DNA of 64,000 bases from an uncultured bacterium (GCA_905216055.1 CAJMSH010000006.1:82038-146037); one strand, 5' to 3'; positions 8,433 to 17,331 are shown, numbered from the stretch's first letter. A program made the numbers and translations. The notes: generated by a model from the letters alone, not told the origin.

Positions 8433-9176
8433 TTAATTTGAAATTTTTTGACAAATGACAATTATTGGTGAATATGTGAGATTTATTTCCGGATATTTTG
8501 TTTTGTAATTGTCACAAAATGCTTTTATTTCTTTGAAAGTCCAGTGTTGTGCAGTTAGAGAATTTACTCCTGTGGTTTTCATGTGGGCAAGAAGTTCAAG
8601 CGGGTTTGAAAAATTTAAAACCTTTGTAAAGCCTTCGATATACAAGATTTTGTATTCTTTTTGGAAAATATTTTTAATATCGTCTAATGTTTTGTAATCG
8701 AGTGAAAGTCCTGTCAAATCTTTGATTTCTTTAAAATTGTCTTTTGAAAATGTTGAAAATGCTAAAATTCCGTTATTATTCAAAAAATTTTTGTAATGCA
8801 AACTTATATTATCCAAGTTTTCAAACCACTGAAACATCGCATTAGATATGATTAAATCCATTTTGCGAGAAGGTTTTATTTTCTTTGCATTCCCGCAATA
8901 AAATGTCGCATTCGGGATAATTTTTGTGATATAAGATTTTGCATTTTCAATAATATCGTTGGCATAATAATTTTGGAATGTGATTTTTTTTATTAATTCA
9001 TTTGTTAAAAGCCCTGCACCGCATCCGAGCTCAAGTATGTTTTCATAGTGGTTATTTATTTTTGAAACTTCAGCCACAAGTTTTTCTGCCATGATTTTTT
9101 GAACTATGGCATTTTCATTGTAGGTTTTAATACTTTTTTCAAATTGATTTTTTATTAATTTCGGGTTTATATACAT
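8433..9176 (-). CDS. bioC: Malonyl-ACP O-methyltransferase BioC
   Basis: A 247-residue SAM-dependent methyltransferase with motif I ILELGCGAGLLTNEL near residue 47, a DLIISNAMFQWFEN segment and the BioC-type N-terminus (FEKSIKTYNENAIVQKIMAEKL). BioC methylates malonyl-ACP so that it can prime synthesis of the pimeloyl chain of biotin by the fatty acid enzymes. Its start overlaps the end of bioG by 10 bases; BioG is the esterase that later removes this methyl group, so the neighbourhood supports the call strongly. It ends 95 bases before atpD. Confidence 0.88.
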   Translation of the reverse strand: MYINPKLIKNQFEKSIKTYNENAIVQKIMAEKLVAEVSKINNHYENILELGCGAGLLTNELIKKITFQNYYANDIIENAKSYITKIIPNATFYCGNAKKIKPSRKMDLIISNAMFQWFENLDNISLHYKNFLNNNGILAFSTFSKDNFKEIKDLTGLSLDYKTLDDIKNIFQKEYKILYIEGFTKVLNFSNPLELLAHMKTTGVNSLTAQHWTFKEIKAFCDNYKTKYPEINLTYSPIIVICQKISN

Positions 9177-9820
9177 AAAATTTCATCCCAGCTTTTAAAG
9201 TTATAGTAAGGGAAATGTCCGCTTTCAATTATTTGTGGATTTAGATATTTATTCCAAAAATTTTTTTGATTTTGTGTCGGGATTATTTTATCATCAGAGC
9301 TGATTAAAGCTTTATCATAGTAGTTGTCGTAGTTAAGTTGAGTATTTTTAATACGTTTGTAAAGATTGTTTAATTCTGATACTCGGTTTTCAATTGTTCT
9401 TTGAACAGGTGTTTGTGTGTATTTTTCATATTCTTCTTTTGATTGAAAAATGTTTTGGTAAAATTTGCCTTGCAAACCTTTTTCGGCATGTCTAAGTGTT
9501 AGAATAAAAGGTTTTTGAGGAATGCCAAGTTCATCATCAACAGGGTATAAAGTTCCGTTTATTGCAAGTTTTTGGCTGAATTGTGGAAGTTTGTCTTTTA
9601 CTAGATATGCACAGAATACTCCCATAGACCATGAAATTAAACAATATTTGTCATATTTGGGAATTTCCGGAAAATCAAGTGAATTATAATCAAATAAAAT
9701 TAATACATCATAATCGTTGCATTCCAGAAATTCAAAAGGCTTTTCATCAAAGCTCCAGCCAGTAAAAAATATTATAAGTTTATTGTTGTTTTGTTTGTTT
9801 AGCCAATGATATTGCATCAA
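9167..9820 (-). CDS. bioG: Pimeloyl-ACP methyl ester esterase BioG
   Basis: A 217-residue alpha/beta hydrolase of the BioG (DUF452) type: it begins with IIFFTGWSFDEKPF, has the nucleophile motif SWSMGV near residue 84, a late Asp segment (ISSDDKIIPTQNQ) and the catalytic His in ESGHFPYYN. It releases pimeloyl-ACP from its methyl ester, ending the BioC-started route. The first 41 bases overlap the end of bioF in another frame; a second ATG one codon later (9817) is equally possible. BioG is one of several non-homologous replacements for E. coli BioH. Confidence 0.9.
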   Translation of the reverse strand: MMQYHWLNKQNNNKLIIFFTGWSFDEKPFEFLECNDYDVLILFDYNSLDFPEIPKYDKYCLISWSMGVFCAYLVKDKLPQFSQKLAINGTLYPVDDELGIPQKPFILTLRHAEKGLQGKFYQNIFQSKEEYEKYTQTPVQRTIENRVSELNNLYKRIKNTQLNYDNYYDKALISSDDKIIPTQNQKNFWNKYLNPQIIESGHFPYYNFKSWDEILCI

Positions 9821-10910
9821 ATAATTCCTTTTCGTTAATTTCTGTTGTCAATGAAAGTCTAAGTCTTGAAGTTCCTTCAGGAACGGTTGGCGGGCGAATT
9901 GGCAGTGTGAAATATCCGTTATGGAAAAGAATTTCACATGTATCGACTGTATCTTTGTTACTTCCTATAATAATTGGTATAATATGGCTTTGACTACCTG
10001 CTTTTTGTCCAAGTTTTAACATATTAGAGCGCTTTTCATAAGTATATGGAAGTTTGTTTTCAATAATCCATTTTGAAAAAGCAATATTGATAGGTGGAAG
10101 TGCTGTTGAAAATATAAATGAGCGTGCTTTATTAATCAAATAATCAATTAATATATGATTTCCTGTTGCAAAAGCACCCATAGAACCGATTGCTTTGCCA
10201 AATGTTCCGATAATTAAATCGACTTTGTCCGTAAGATTTAGGGTTTCTGTAACTCCAAGTCCATTTTGTCCAAAAACTCCGAAAGCATGTGCTTCATCAA
10301 GTATAAGCAGACAATTATATTTCTCTTTTAGTGAAACAAGTTTTTGTATATCTGCAATGTCGCCGTCCATTGAAAATACGCTTTCAGAAACAATTATTGC
10401 ATTATTAAAGTTTTTGCGTTCTCTAATTAAAAGTTTTTCAAGAGCTTCCATATTGTTGTGCGGATATCTGAAAAATTTTCCTTTAGATAATTGCATTCCG
10501 TCAATTATGCTTGCATGGTTTAATTTGTCAGAAAAAATTACATCTCCTTTGTCAGCGATAGAACTGTTAATCCCGACATTAGCGTGGTAGCCGCTATTGA
10601 AAAGTAGTGCCTTTTCTTTGTTAAACATATTAGATATTAAATCTTCAAGCTCTTTATATACAGGTAAAGTTCCTGTCAAAAGTCTTGCCGATGCGCTGCC
10701 AAATGAGTATTTGTCCTGAGCATAATTCAAAAATTCTTCTGTAATTTTTTTGTTGTCAGCAAATCCAAGATAATTATTGGAAGATAGATTTAAAAATTTT
10801 TCTCCGTTAATATAAATATATTTTTCGTCTTTATTTTCAAAATTCTTAATGTTTCTGAAATGGGATAATGTTTTTAAATTATCTAAATTATTTTCATAAT
10901 ATTCGTACAT
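9780..10910 (-). CDS. bioF: 8-amino-7-oxononanoate synthase BioF
   Basis: A 376-residue PLP-dependent alpha-oxoamine synthase with NLSSNNYLGFAD at the N-terminus, the cofactor region LDEAHAFGVFGQNGLG and the Schiff-base lysine in GTFGKAIGS near residue 236. It condenses pimeloyl-ACP with L-alanine in the first step of biotin ring assembly. It is the first gene of a bioF-bioG-bioC operon; bioA, bioD and bioB are not in the window. The start codon lacks a clear ribosome binding site, and TATCAT lies 11 bases before it. A palindrome between it and the divergent pilin gene may be an operator. Confidence 0.93.
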   Translation of the reverse strand: MYEYYENNLDNLKTLSHFRNIKNFENKDEKYIYINGEKFLNLSSNNYLGFADNKKITEEFLNYAQDKYSFGSASARLLTGTLPVYKELEDLISNMFNKEKALLFNSGYHANVGINSSIADKGDVIFSDKLNHASIIDGMQLSKGKFFRYPHNNMEALEKLLIRERKNFNNAIIVSESVFSMDGDIADIQKLVSLKEKYNCLLILDEAHAFGVFGQNGLGVTETLNLTDKVDLIIGTFGKAIGSMGAFATGNHILIDYLINKARSFIFSTALPPINIAFSKWIIENKLPYTYEKRSNMLKLGQKAGSQSHIIPIIIGSNKDTVDTCEILFHNGYFTLPIRPPTVPEGTSRLRLSLTTEINEKELFDAISLAKQTKQQ

Positions 10911-10974
10911 ATTTTCAATTTATGATAAACACGTAAAAATGTCTATACATCCATATATTAGAAGTTAAACATTA

Positions 10975-10994
10975 TTGTAAAAGAATATTTACAA
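10975..10994. promoter_or_regulatory. Palindrome TTGTAAA-N6-TTTACAA in divergent bioF/pilin region
   Basis: A perfect 7-bp inverted repeat with a 6-base centre lies 65 bases upstream of bioF and just upstream of the pilin promoter. It has the form of a dimeric repressor site. The half-sites look like those of BirA operators, but the spacing is much shorter than the usual 14-16 bases, so the regulator is not identified. Confidence 0.45.
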
Positions 10995-11003
10995 ATTGTT
11001 ACA

Positions 11004-11030
11004 TTGTTGTAGAAATAGGGTATATATAAT
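11004..11030 (+). promoter_or_regulatory. Probable promoter of the pseudopilin gene
   Basis: TTGTTG (11004-11009), 15 bases, then TATAAT (11025-11030). The spacing is slightly short. The leader then carries AGGAGG at 11071-11076. Confidence 0.45.
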
Positions 11031-11088
11031 ATATATGTATTGTTAAATGAAGTCTTTTATCAGAAAAGATAGGAGGCGGTTTAGGCTT

Positions 11089-11763
11089 ATGAATTACAAA
11101 AATTTGATGAAAAAACGTTCAGGATTGACTTTGTCAGAGGCATTATTCACTCTGGCTATTATTGGTGTTATAGCTTCTTTAACAATATTTGGTTTGGTCG
11201 CAAAAATTAGCGATGCTAAAAACATGGCAGCTTTAAAAAAATTCTATACTTCAATAAGTCAAGTTACAATGTTTGTTATTTTGGATAAATCATCACCAAA
11301 TTATTGGGGATTAGATGAATATTCTCAAGATTCATCTGCTCTTGCATATTCTTATTACAAACCATATTTTAAAATTGTAAGAGATTGCTCTAATATGAAT
11401 GGTTGTTGGCAGTATCCGACTAAATTTTTGAGCGGCAAGGTTTATTTAAAACGTGCTCAGATGTATCAGTATATGTTTACTCTTGTTGATGGGATGAATG
11501 TTATTATAAATGTTTATCCGCGTGATATTATACGTTCAGAATTCGGAGTAAATGTTGATAAAGATTCCGTTGTATTTATTATAGATGTTAACGGAAATAC
11601 AAGTCCAAACCAAATGGGACGTGATATATTTGCATTTGTTCTTGATGGAAGTGATGTAGTTCCTGGCGGTAAGGACAATACTTATAATTGTAATAAAGCA
11701 GCTTCAGGGTTAACTTGTGCAGCGAGAGTAATCGATGATGGCTGGAAAATTACATATTACTAA
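11089..11763 (+). CDS. Type IV pilin-like / pseudopilin protein
   Basis: A 224-residue prepilin. Residues 7-28 contain the cleavage and methylation motif, KKRSG followed by LTLSEALFTLAIIGVIASLT, with Glu at position 5 of the mature protein and then a long hydrophobic helix. The ATG at 11089 is preferred to the in-frame ATG at 11047 because AGGAGG lies 12 bases before it and it gives a short leader. The globular part has a Cys pair near DCSNMNGCW and another near the C-terminus (YNCNKAASGLTCAA), likely disulfides. It is probably assembled by the type IV pilus or type II-like machinery encoded from 17332. Whether it is a major or minor subunit is unknown. Confidence 0.8.
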   Translation: MNYKNLMKKRSGLTLSEALFTLAIIGVIASLTIFGLVAKISDAKNMAALKKFYTSISQVTMFVILDKSSPNYWGLDEYSQDSSALAYSYYKPYFKIVRDCSNMNGCWQYPTKFLSGKVYLKRAQMYQYMFTLVDGMNVIINVYPRDIIRSEFGVNVDKDSVVFIIDVNGNTSPNQMGRDIFAFVLDGSDVVPGGKDNTYNCNKAASGLTCAARVIDDGWKITYY

Positions 11764-11788
11764 GCTTCAGCTCCTTTCATCTTTCATT

Positions 11789-11818
11789 AAAGATCAGTTG
11801 ATAGCTGGTCTTTCTTTT
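11789..11818 (+). terminator. Terminator of pseudopilin gene
   Basis: AAAGATCAG and CTGGTCTTT form a stem with one G-T pair around TTGATAG, followed by CTTTTTG. Confidence 0.6.
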
Positions 11819-11831
11819 TGTTGTTGTATAT

Positions 11832-11870
11832 AAAAAACCGATATTATTTATTATTAATATCGGTTTTTTA
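11832..11870. terminator. Bidirectional terminator between pilin gene and lysS
   Basis: A long A/T-flanked palindrome: AAAAAACCGATATTA pairs with TAATATCGGTTTTTT. A-runs and T-runs on both sides let it act on both strands; on the minus strand it lies 30 bases after the lysS stop. Confidence 0.75.
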
Positions 11871-11899
11871 TTTAATTATTAGATTTTAGTTAAGCTTGA

Positions 11900-13429
11900 C
11901 TATTTAACTCTCATTGTTGGGAATGCAATAACATCTCTGATAGATGGAGAATTTGTTAATAGCATTACAAGTCTGTCTATTCCCATTCCCATACCGCCTG
12001 TTGGTGGCATACCGTATTCAAGAGCTGTAATGAAGTCTTCATCAATATCCATAGCTTCTTCATCACCTGCTGCTTTTGCTTGAGCTTGAGCTTCAAATCT
12101 CATTCTCTGGTCAATAGGATCTGTCAATTCTGAGAAGGCATTTGCAATTTCCCATCCGTTTACTCTTGTTTCAAAACGTTCTGTCAATCTGTCATTATCT
12201 CTGTGAACTTTTGCAAGAGGAGAAATTTCTCTTGGGTAATCAAGAATGTGACAAGGTTGAATTAATGAAGGTTCGATTTTTGCTTCAAATACAGCTTCAA
12301 CAACTTGTCCCCAGTTCATGCCGTCATCTACTGTAACATTTAATGATCTTGCAGTTTCAACAGCTTGTTTTGCACTGTAAATTTCCATAAAATCAATGCC
12401 TGTAGCTTCTTTAATAGATCCAAGCATAGTTTTTCTGTCCCAAGGCGGAGTCAAATCAATTTCATTTTCGCCGTATTTAATTTTTGTTGTGCCAAGAACT
12501 TCTTGAGCAACGTATGCAACCATATTTTCTGTTAAAGTCATCATATCGTTGTAATCAGAATATGCTTGGTATAATTCTATCATCGTAAATTCAGGGTTGT
12601 GACGGGTATCAATACCTTCATTTCTGAAACATTTGCCGATTTCATAAACACGTTCTGAAATACCGCCTACGATTAAACGTTTTAGATATAACTCAAGAGC
12701 AATTCTTAAAGTTAAATCCATATTAAGCGCATTGTGGTGTGTTGTGAATGGTCTGGCATTTGCACCTGTTGCCATTGTTTGTAATATCGGAGTTTCAACT
12801 TCTAAATATCCTTCTTTAGCAAGAAATTCTCTTATCTTTTGAATAATAAGACTTCTTTTTCTGAAAGTTTCTCTGCTTTCTTCATTTACGATTAAATCAA
12901 CATATCTTTGACGATATTTAAGTTCAACGTCAGTAAGTCCGTGGTAATGAGTTAATTCTTCCATTTTTTCTTTACTGATTTGTTTGTTAGGCAATGGCAA
13001 AAGTGCTTTTGATAACAATTTTAAAGAAGTTGATTTGATAGATAATTCTCCTCTTGGAGTTCTTCTGATTGTACCTGTAAAACCAACTATATCGCCAATA
13101 TCTATAAGTTTTAAAATTTTCATCATATCTTCAGGTAAATTTTCTTTGTGTGAGAAAATTTGAATTTTGCCTGAAGCATCCATTAAGTCGATAAACATTC
13201 CAGTGTTACGAATAGCCATAACACGACCTGCAACAGAGTATTTGTCATTTGTTTCAGCACCTGCTTCAAGATCTTTGTATTTATCTTGCAAAAATGCAGC
13301 ATCTGCGTCTTTGTCAAATGAATAAGGATATGGATTAACTCCTTTATCAGCCAGGTCTGCAAGTTTTTGAATTCTTGTTTGTCTTATTTGTTCTTTTGTA
13401 GAGCCTGATTCATGTAATTGTTGTGTCAT
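11900..13429 (-). CDS. lysS: Lysyl-tRNA synthetase, class II
   Basis: A 509-residue class IIb synthetase. An N-terminal OB-fold anticodon-binding domain (about 60-160, with VAGRVMAIRNTGMFIDL) precedes the catalytic domain, which has motif 2 (FRNEGIDTRHNPEFTMIE) and motif 3 (GMGMGIDRLVMLLT). It charges tRNA-Lys in the cytoplasm. The length is normal. The start ATG is preceded by GGAAGATAAAAA. It is monocistronic between two terminators. Confidence 0.96.
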   Translation of the reverse strand: MTQQLHESGSTKEQIRQTRIQKLADLADKGVNPYPYSFDKDADAAFLQDKYKDLEAGAETNDKYSVAGRVMAIRNTGMFIDLMDASGKIQIFSHKENLPEDMMKILKLIDIGDIVGFTGTIRRTPRGELSIKSTSLKLLSKALLPLPNKQISKEKMEELTHYHGLTDVELKYRQRYVDLIVNEESRETFRKRSLIIQKIREFLAKEGYLEVETPILQTMATGANARPFTTHHNALNMDLTLRIALELYLKRLIVGGISERVYEIGKCFRNEGIDTRHNPEFTMIELYQAYSDYNDMMTLTENMVAYVAQEVLGTTKIKYGENEIDLTPPWDRKTMLGSIKEATGIDFMEIYSAKQAVETARSLNVTVDDGMNWGQVVEAVFEAKIEPSLIQPCHILDYPREISPLAKVHRDNDRLTERFETRVNGWEIANAFSELTDPIDQRMRFEAQAQAKAAGDEEAMDIDEDFITALEYGMPPTGGMGMGIDRLVMLLTNSPSIRDVIAFPTMRVK

Positions 13430-13565
13430 TTTTTATCTTCCTTTTTTATTTAGTAATTTTTATATTTTTATTTTAACACAAACAAATTCTTCGCAAAATA
13501 TTGAGTATATAAAATAATGACTTATTAAATTATGAAGTTAGGGGCGAATTTTATTAATGGAAATA

Positions 13566-13597
13566 AAAAGCTCACTTTTTTATAAGTGAGCTTTTTT
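13566..13597 (-). terminator. Terminator of the orf84-pilT operon
   Basis: AAAAAGCTCACTT and AAGTGAGCTTTTTT form a stem of about 11 bp around TTTTAT, 30 bases after the pilT stop on the minus strand, with a T-run following. Confidence 0.8.
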
Positions 13598-13625
13598 ATT
13601 ATTAAATTAATTATTATTTATCAAT

Positions 13626-14696
13626 TTAACCGGCTTGCATTAAACGTTTCAATTCATCAACTCTTGATGTTTTTGAAAGAGCATCTTCTATTGTGATAGC
13701 TCCTTGTCTATAAAGAGTTGCCAAAGCCATTTCAAGTGTTTGCATACCAAGAGCCTGGTTCATTTGAATTGTAGAATATATTTGAGCAGCTTTTGCTTCT
13801 CTGATAAGGTTTGAAATAGCCGGAGTAACAAGCATTATTTCCTGAGCCATAACACGACCTTTTTTAGTTCCGTCCGGTTGAACTTTTGGTAGAAGTGTTT
13901 GTGCAAATACAGCAGCAAGTGAGTTTGCAAGCTGTACACGAATTTGTTGTTGTTGACCTTCAGGGAATACGTCGATGATACGGTCAATTGTTTGAGCTGC
14001 TGAAGACGTGTGCAAGGTTCCGAATACCAAGTGACCTGTTTCTGCTGCAGTTAGCGCCAAGGCGATTGTTTCGTGGTCTCTCATCTCACCTACAAGTATG
14101 ATATCAGGGTCTTCACGTAATGCAGATTTAAGAGCGTTTGCAAATGATCTTGTATCCATACCGAGTTCACGTTGGTGGATAATACTTTGTTTTGAGGTGT
14201 GAACAAATTCTATCGGGTCTTCAATTGTCAAAATGTGTTCAGCTCTGTTTGTGTTGATATAGTCAATCATTGCTGCAAGTGTTGTTGATTTACCTGAACC
14301 TGTAGGACCTGTTACAAGTACAAGACCTCTAGGTTTATCTGCAGTTTTTCTAACAACATCAGGAAGACCCAATTTATCAAAAGAAGGTACAATTGATGTA
14401 ATTGTTCTGAATGCAGCTGCATAGTTGCCTTTATCTTTGTAGAAGTTTACCCTGAAACGGCTTAAACCTTCAATACCGTATGAAAAGTCTAATTCCCAAT
14501 TTTGTTCAAGTGTTCTTCTTTGTTCGTTTGATAACATAGGGAATAATAATGTTTCAACATCATCCGGACTGAGCGGTGGATAATCATATCTTTGTAATTT
14601 ACCATCAATACGGGCTGCAGGTGGTAAATTGGCTGAAATATGTAAGTCAGACCCCCCGTCTGCAACTAATTTTTCTAAAAGCTCTTCAATTAACAT
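13626..14696 (-). CDS. pilT: PilT, type IV pilus twitching/retraction ATPase
   Basis: A 356-residue GspE/PilT-family hexameric ATPase. It has Walker A GPTGSGKSTT near residue 130, the Asp and His boxes (EDPIEFVH, GTLHTSSAAQ), Walker B ILVGEMRD and the PilT-specific C-terminal motif, here AISNLIREAK (AIRNLIRE in model proteins). PilT depolymerises the pilus at the inner membrane, driving twitching motility and DNA uptake. It is separated from the extension ATPase PilB (20035) by several kilobases. Its ribosome binding site (AGGAAGGATAA) lies inside the last codons of the upstream small gene, so the two are translationally coupled. Confidence 0.94.
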   Translation of the reverse strand: MLIEELLEKLVADGGSDLHISANLPPAARIDGKLQRYDYPPLSPDDVETLLFPMLSNEQRRTLEQNWELDFSYGIEGLSRFRVNFYKDKGNYAAAFRTITSIVPSFDKLGLPDVVRKTADKPRGLVLVTGPTGSGKSTTLAAMIDYINTNRAEHILTIEDPIEFVHTSKQSIIHQRELGMDTRSFANALKSALREDPDIILVGEMRDHETIALALTAAETGHLVFGTLHTSSAAQTIDRIIDVFPEGQQQQIRVQLANSLAAVFAQTLLPKVQPDGTKKGRVMAQEIMLVTPAISNLIREAKAAQIYSTIQMNQALGMQTLEMALATLYRQGAITIEDALSKTSRVDELKRLMQAG

Positions 14697-14701
14697 TTTT
14701 T

Positions 14702-14956
14702 TTATCCTTCCTGAAAATCTATTAATGCATCTTTGTCTTTCATCGCTATCTCTATTAAAGAATATGCCATATAAGCTCCAAGTGCAATTGCTTTTGGATC
14801 AAGATCAGTTTTATTTGCAGCTTCAATAATTGCAGTGTTGATTTCAGGATTTTCATCCTTTATGTAGTGAATCATTTTTTTTCGCCAGGCTGGCATATCT
14901 TTAAATATTTCAATAAATGCTTCTGCTGCATTCTCTTCTGATATTATTGGTAACAT
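14702..14956 (-). CDS. Small acidic protein coupled to pilT, unknown function
   Basis: An 84-residue, predominantly helical, soluble protein without Cys, signal peptide or membrane segment; I do not recognise the family. It starts MLPIISEENAAEAF with AAGGGAAA upstream. Its last codons contain the ribosome binding site of pilT, which starts 6 bases later, so the two products are made together. A role in pilus retraction or its control is inferred only from this coupling. Confidence 0.7.
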   Translation of the reverse strand: MLPIISEENAAEAFIEIFKDMPAWRKKMIHYIKDENPEINTAIIEAANKTDLDPKAIALGAYMAYSLIEIAMKDKDALIDFQEG

Positions 14957-15056
14957 GGCTTTCCCTTAAATTTTAAATTTCTGCAATTTAATATATTTAT
15001 TATATAAAAAATTTTAATATTAGTCCACATAAAATCAGGAAATCATATATTTGGGG

Positions 15057-15062
15057 TATAAT
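15057..15062 (+). promoter_or_regulatory. -10 box of recF, leaderless arrangement
   Basis: TATAAT ends 6 bases before the recF ATG and no ribosome binding site is present. The -35 region is weak. Confidence 0.45.
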
Positions 15063-15068
15063 TTTTTT

Positions 15069-16172
15069 ATGAGATTAAGGGATTTGAAACTTACGAATTA
15101 TAGAAATTGCAAGAATTTGAGCCTTGATTTGTCTTATAATAAGGTTCTTATCATAGGAAAAAATGCTCAAGGAAAAACTAATATTCTTGAAAGTATCTAT
15201 ATGTTATCAACTTTAAAATCTCCAAGAACTGCCAATAATGTGGAATTAATTAATTTTGATGCGGAAAAGGCTGAAATTAATTGCAATTTATTAAAAGCTG
15301 ATACGGATGTTGAATTGGATTTTTCGTATTCAAGAGAGAAAAAACGAGAAATTGCTTTAAATAAGGTTAAAACTACTCCGAAAAATTTTAAATCTGTATT
15401 AAAAACAGTTCTTTTTTCAACTTCTGATTTGCTTTTGTTAAGGGGAAATCCTTCTGATAGAAGGGCTTGGCTTGATAGAGCAATTACTCAAATTTATCCT
15501 GTTTATGATGACAGGTTGTCAAAATATGATAAAATCAGGATTCAGAAAAATAATTTGTTAAAAGAGTATTTAAAAACAGGTAAACTTAATGATACTCTTT
15601 TGGATGTTTATAATGAGCAGCTTGTGATAGCCGGTAGTAATATAATTTTTCTCAGAAAAAAATTCTTGAAGGAAATTGAAAGGATTGCTCGTGAAAAACA
15701 TCGAATTATCAGTGAAAATGAAGAATTAAAAATTCAATATGATTGTTCTTTTTTAGGCGAAGAATTTGAGCTGGATGATATTGCTGCGTCTTTTAAAAAT
15801 TCTTTATTGGAACATAAAATTGAAGAAATGCGAAGAGGTCAAGCTTGTGTTGGTCCTCATCGAGATGACATAATTTTTTATATTAACGGAAATGAATCAA
15901 CTAAATTTGCATCTCAAGGACAGCAAAGAACAATTGTTCTTGCTTTGAAATTATCGGAATTGGATATAATTACAGCTAAAACCGGAGATGAACCTGTATT
16001 ACTTTTGGATGATGTTTTGGCAGAGCTTGATGATATCAGACAAAATTATCTTTTAAAGTCGATAAATGCAAATACTCAAACTATAATTACTTCAGTTGAT
16101 ACGATTCTCTTTGAAGATGAGTTCTTAAAAGATGTTAAAATTTATAAAATAGAAGGCGGTTGTGTAAAATAA
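15069..16172 (+). CDS. recF: DNA replication and repair protein RecF
   Basis: A 367-residue SMC-like ABC ATPase. It begins MRLRDLKLTNYRNCKNL, with Walker A GKNAQGKTN near residue 31, the signature region FASQGQQRTIVLALKLSE and Walker B VLLLDDVLAELDD. RecF, with RecO and RecR, loads RecA at gapped DNA. The start at 15069 is chosen over an in-frame ATG six codons earlier, since the latter lies in the promoter and the family starts with the MxLxxLxLxNFRN pattern. It is not next to dnaA, dnaN or gyrB, where it often lies. Confidence 0.93.
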   Translation: MRLRDLKLTNYRNCKNLSLDLSYNKVLIIGKNAQGKTNILESIYMLSTLKSPRTANNVELINFDAEKAEINCNLLKADTDVELDFSYSREKKREIALNKVKTTPKNFKSVLKTVLFSTSDLLLLRGNPSDRRAWLDRAITQIYPVYDDRLSKYDKIRIQKNNLLKEYLKTGKLNDTLLDVYNEQLVIAGSNIIFLRKKFLKEIERIAREKHRIISENEELKIQYDCSFLGEEFELDDIAASFKNSLLEHKIEEMRRGQACVGPHRDDIIFYINGNESTKFASQGQQRTIVLALKLSELDIITAKTGDEPVLLLDDVLAELDDIRQNYLLKSINANTQTIITSVDTILFEDEFLKDVKIYKIEGGCVK

Positions 16173-16204
16173 TTGTTGCGTATGTAAAATTTGTTAATAT
16201 TACA

Positions 16205-16224
16205 CTAGCAAAAAATTTTTTTCT
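16205..16224 (+). promoter_or_regulatory. Recurrent CTAGCAA-A-run-T-run motif, copy 1
   Basis: CTAGCAAAAAATTTTTTTC lies 38 bases before the start of the kinase-like gene. The same sequence type occurs at 27023 and 59878, in each case in a leader or promoter region; function unknown. Confidence 0.4.
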
Positions 16225-16260
16225 CATGTATTATTACCTTCATAACAAATTTATATTTAT

Positions 16261-17133
16261 ATGGATGATATAATGCAAGTATTAATTGAAAAAGAACTTA
16301 ATTCCGGCGATAAGATAATGAAGCCAGACTTCAATTCAAGGACCGGACGAGAACTTCTCGCGTTTTATCTTCAGACAAAATTTAAACAAATTCTGGCCTA
16401 TGATAAAAAATGCGAGTCTCCGATTTTTAAAGAAGTTAACCCCACATTTATCTCAAGATTTACAAGACGATTAATTAATAATCCGTCAAGACGTTTTTTG
16501 ATTGGTATAACAGGTGAATCTGCATCAGGTAAATCGACAATTTGTCGAGAATTAAAAAATATTATAGAACAGCTTTCAATGCCTGTTTCTGTATTAAGTA
16601 CAGATAATTATTTTAACGACATTTCTGCATTGATTGAAAAATACGGAAGCTTTGATAATTTAACCGATAATGGTTATGATATTGATTCTCCTGATAGTTT
16701 TCAGCTTGAATTGTTAAAAAATGATTTGGAAGAACTCGCAAACGGGTATAACATTATGGCACCAAGATATGTGCCAAACGGTACAGGCGTTTCTATCCCG
16801 AATTCATTGAAGGTTCGATCCAACAAGGTTGTTGTTGTTGAAGGAATCGCAACAATGTATAAAGATGTTAAAGATGTTTTTGACATAAAAATTTACATAG
16901 AAACAGAAAATAATATCAGACGTGAAAGATTTATAAAAAGAGCTAAAGCTGAGCGAAATCAAAATGAAGAAAATGCTATTAAACAATGGGAATATTTGCT
17001 TAGTGCAGGTGAAAAATATGTTCTTCCAGGTCGTGATTATGCCGATTTTGTTATTGATGGAAATTCTGATCTAAAATATTTTGATCAAATTTTAGAATAT
17101 CTTCATACTATTACTAATAATTTCCAACAGTAA
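16261..17133 (+). CDS. Uridine kinase/phosphoribulokinase-like P-loop protein
   Basis: A 290-residue P-loop kinase. Residues 1-75 are an extra N-terminal segment without recognised domain; then Walker A GITGESASGKST near 83-94, the strand STDNYFND, an acidic DSPDSFQLELL region and VVVEGIATMY follow, as in uridine kinases. It most likely phosphorylates a nucleoside or a related small alcohol. The N-terminal extension is atypical for Udk (about 210 residues), so the substrate is uncertain. There is no clear ribosome binding site; ATG at 16273 (MQVLI) is an alternative start. Confidence 0.75.
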   Translation: MDDIMQVLIEKELNSGDKIMKPDFNSRTGRELLAFYLQTKFKQILAYDKKCESPIFKEVNPTFISRFTRRLINNPSRRFLIGITGESASGKSTICRELKNIIEQLSMPVSVLSTDNYFNDISALIEKYGSFDNLTDNGYDIDSPDSFQLELLKNDLEELANGYNIMAPRYVPNGTGVSIPNSLKVRSNKVVVVEGIATMYKDVKDVFDIKIYIETENNIRRERFIKRAKAERNQNEENAIKQWEYLLSAGEKYVLPGRDYADFVIDGNSDLKYFDQILEYLHTITNNFQQ

Positions 17134-17309
17134 TATATATATATTTATATATTTATATATTTATGATGATTTCTTAATATATTTTACTTTTTTTGCAACT
17201 TATTTTAATATATGTTAAAATAAAATAAATTACTTTTTATTTTTAAATTGTAATTAAATACACCAAATAATCGATATGATAAAATAGATATTTTATTATA
17301 ATATTACTG

Positions 17310-17315
17310 TATAAT
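17310..17315 (+). promoter_or_regulatory. -10 box of the pilus operon
   Basis: TACTGTATAAT precedes the GTG start by 16 bases and matches the TAC(T/C)GTAT-AT pattern upstream of fliE and the 38844 gene. AGGTGG follows as ribosome binding site. Confidence 0.45.
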
Positions 17316-17331
17316 AAGAAATAGGTGGCAA

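Noticed and set aside
8338..8454. N-terminal extension of AtpD (39 residues)
   Set aside because: It runs through the promoter and ribosome binding site; AtpD is full length from 8337.
10975..10994. BirA operator
   Set aside because: Half-sites resemble it but the 6-base spacing is not that of known BirA sites; kept only as an unassigned palindrome.
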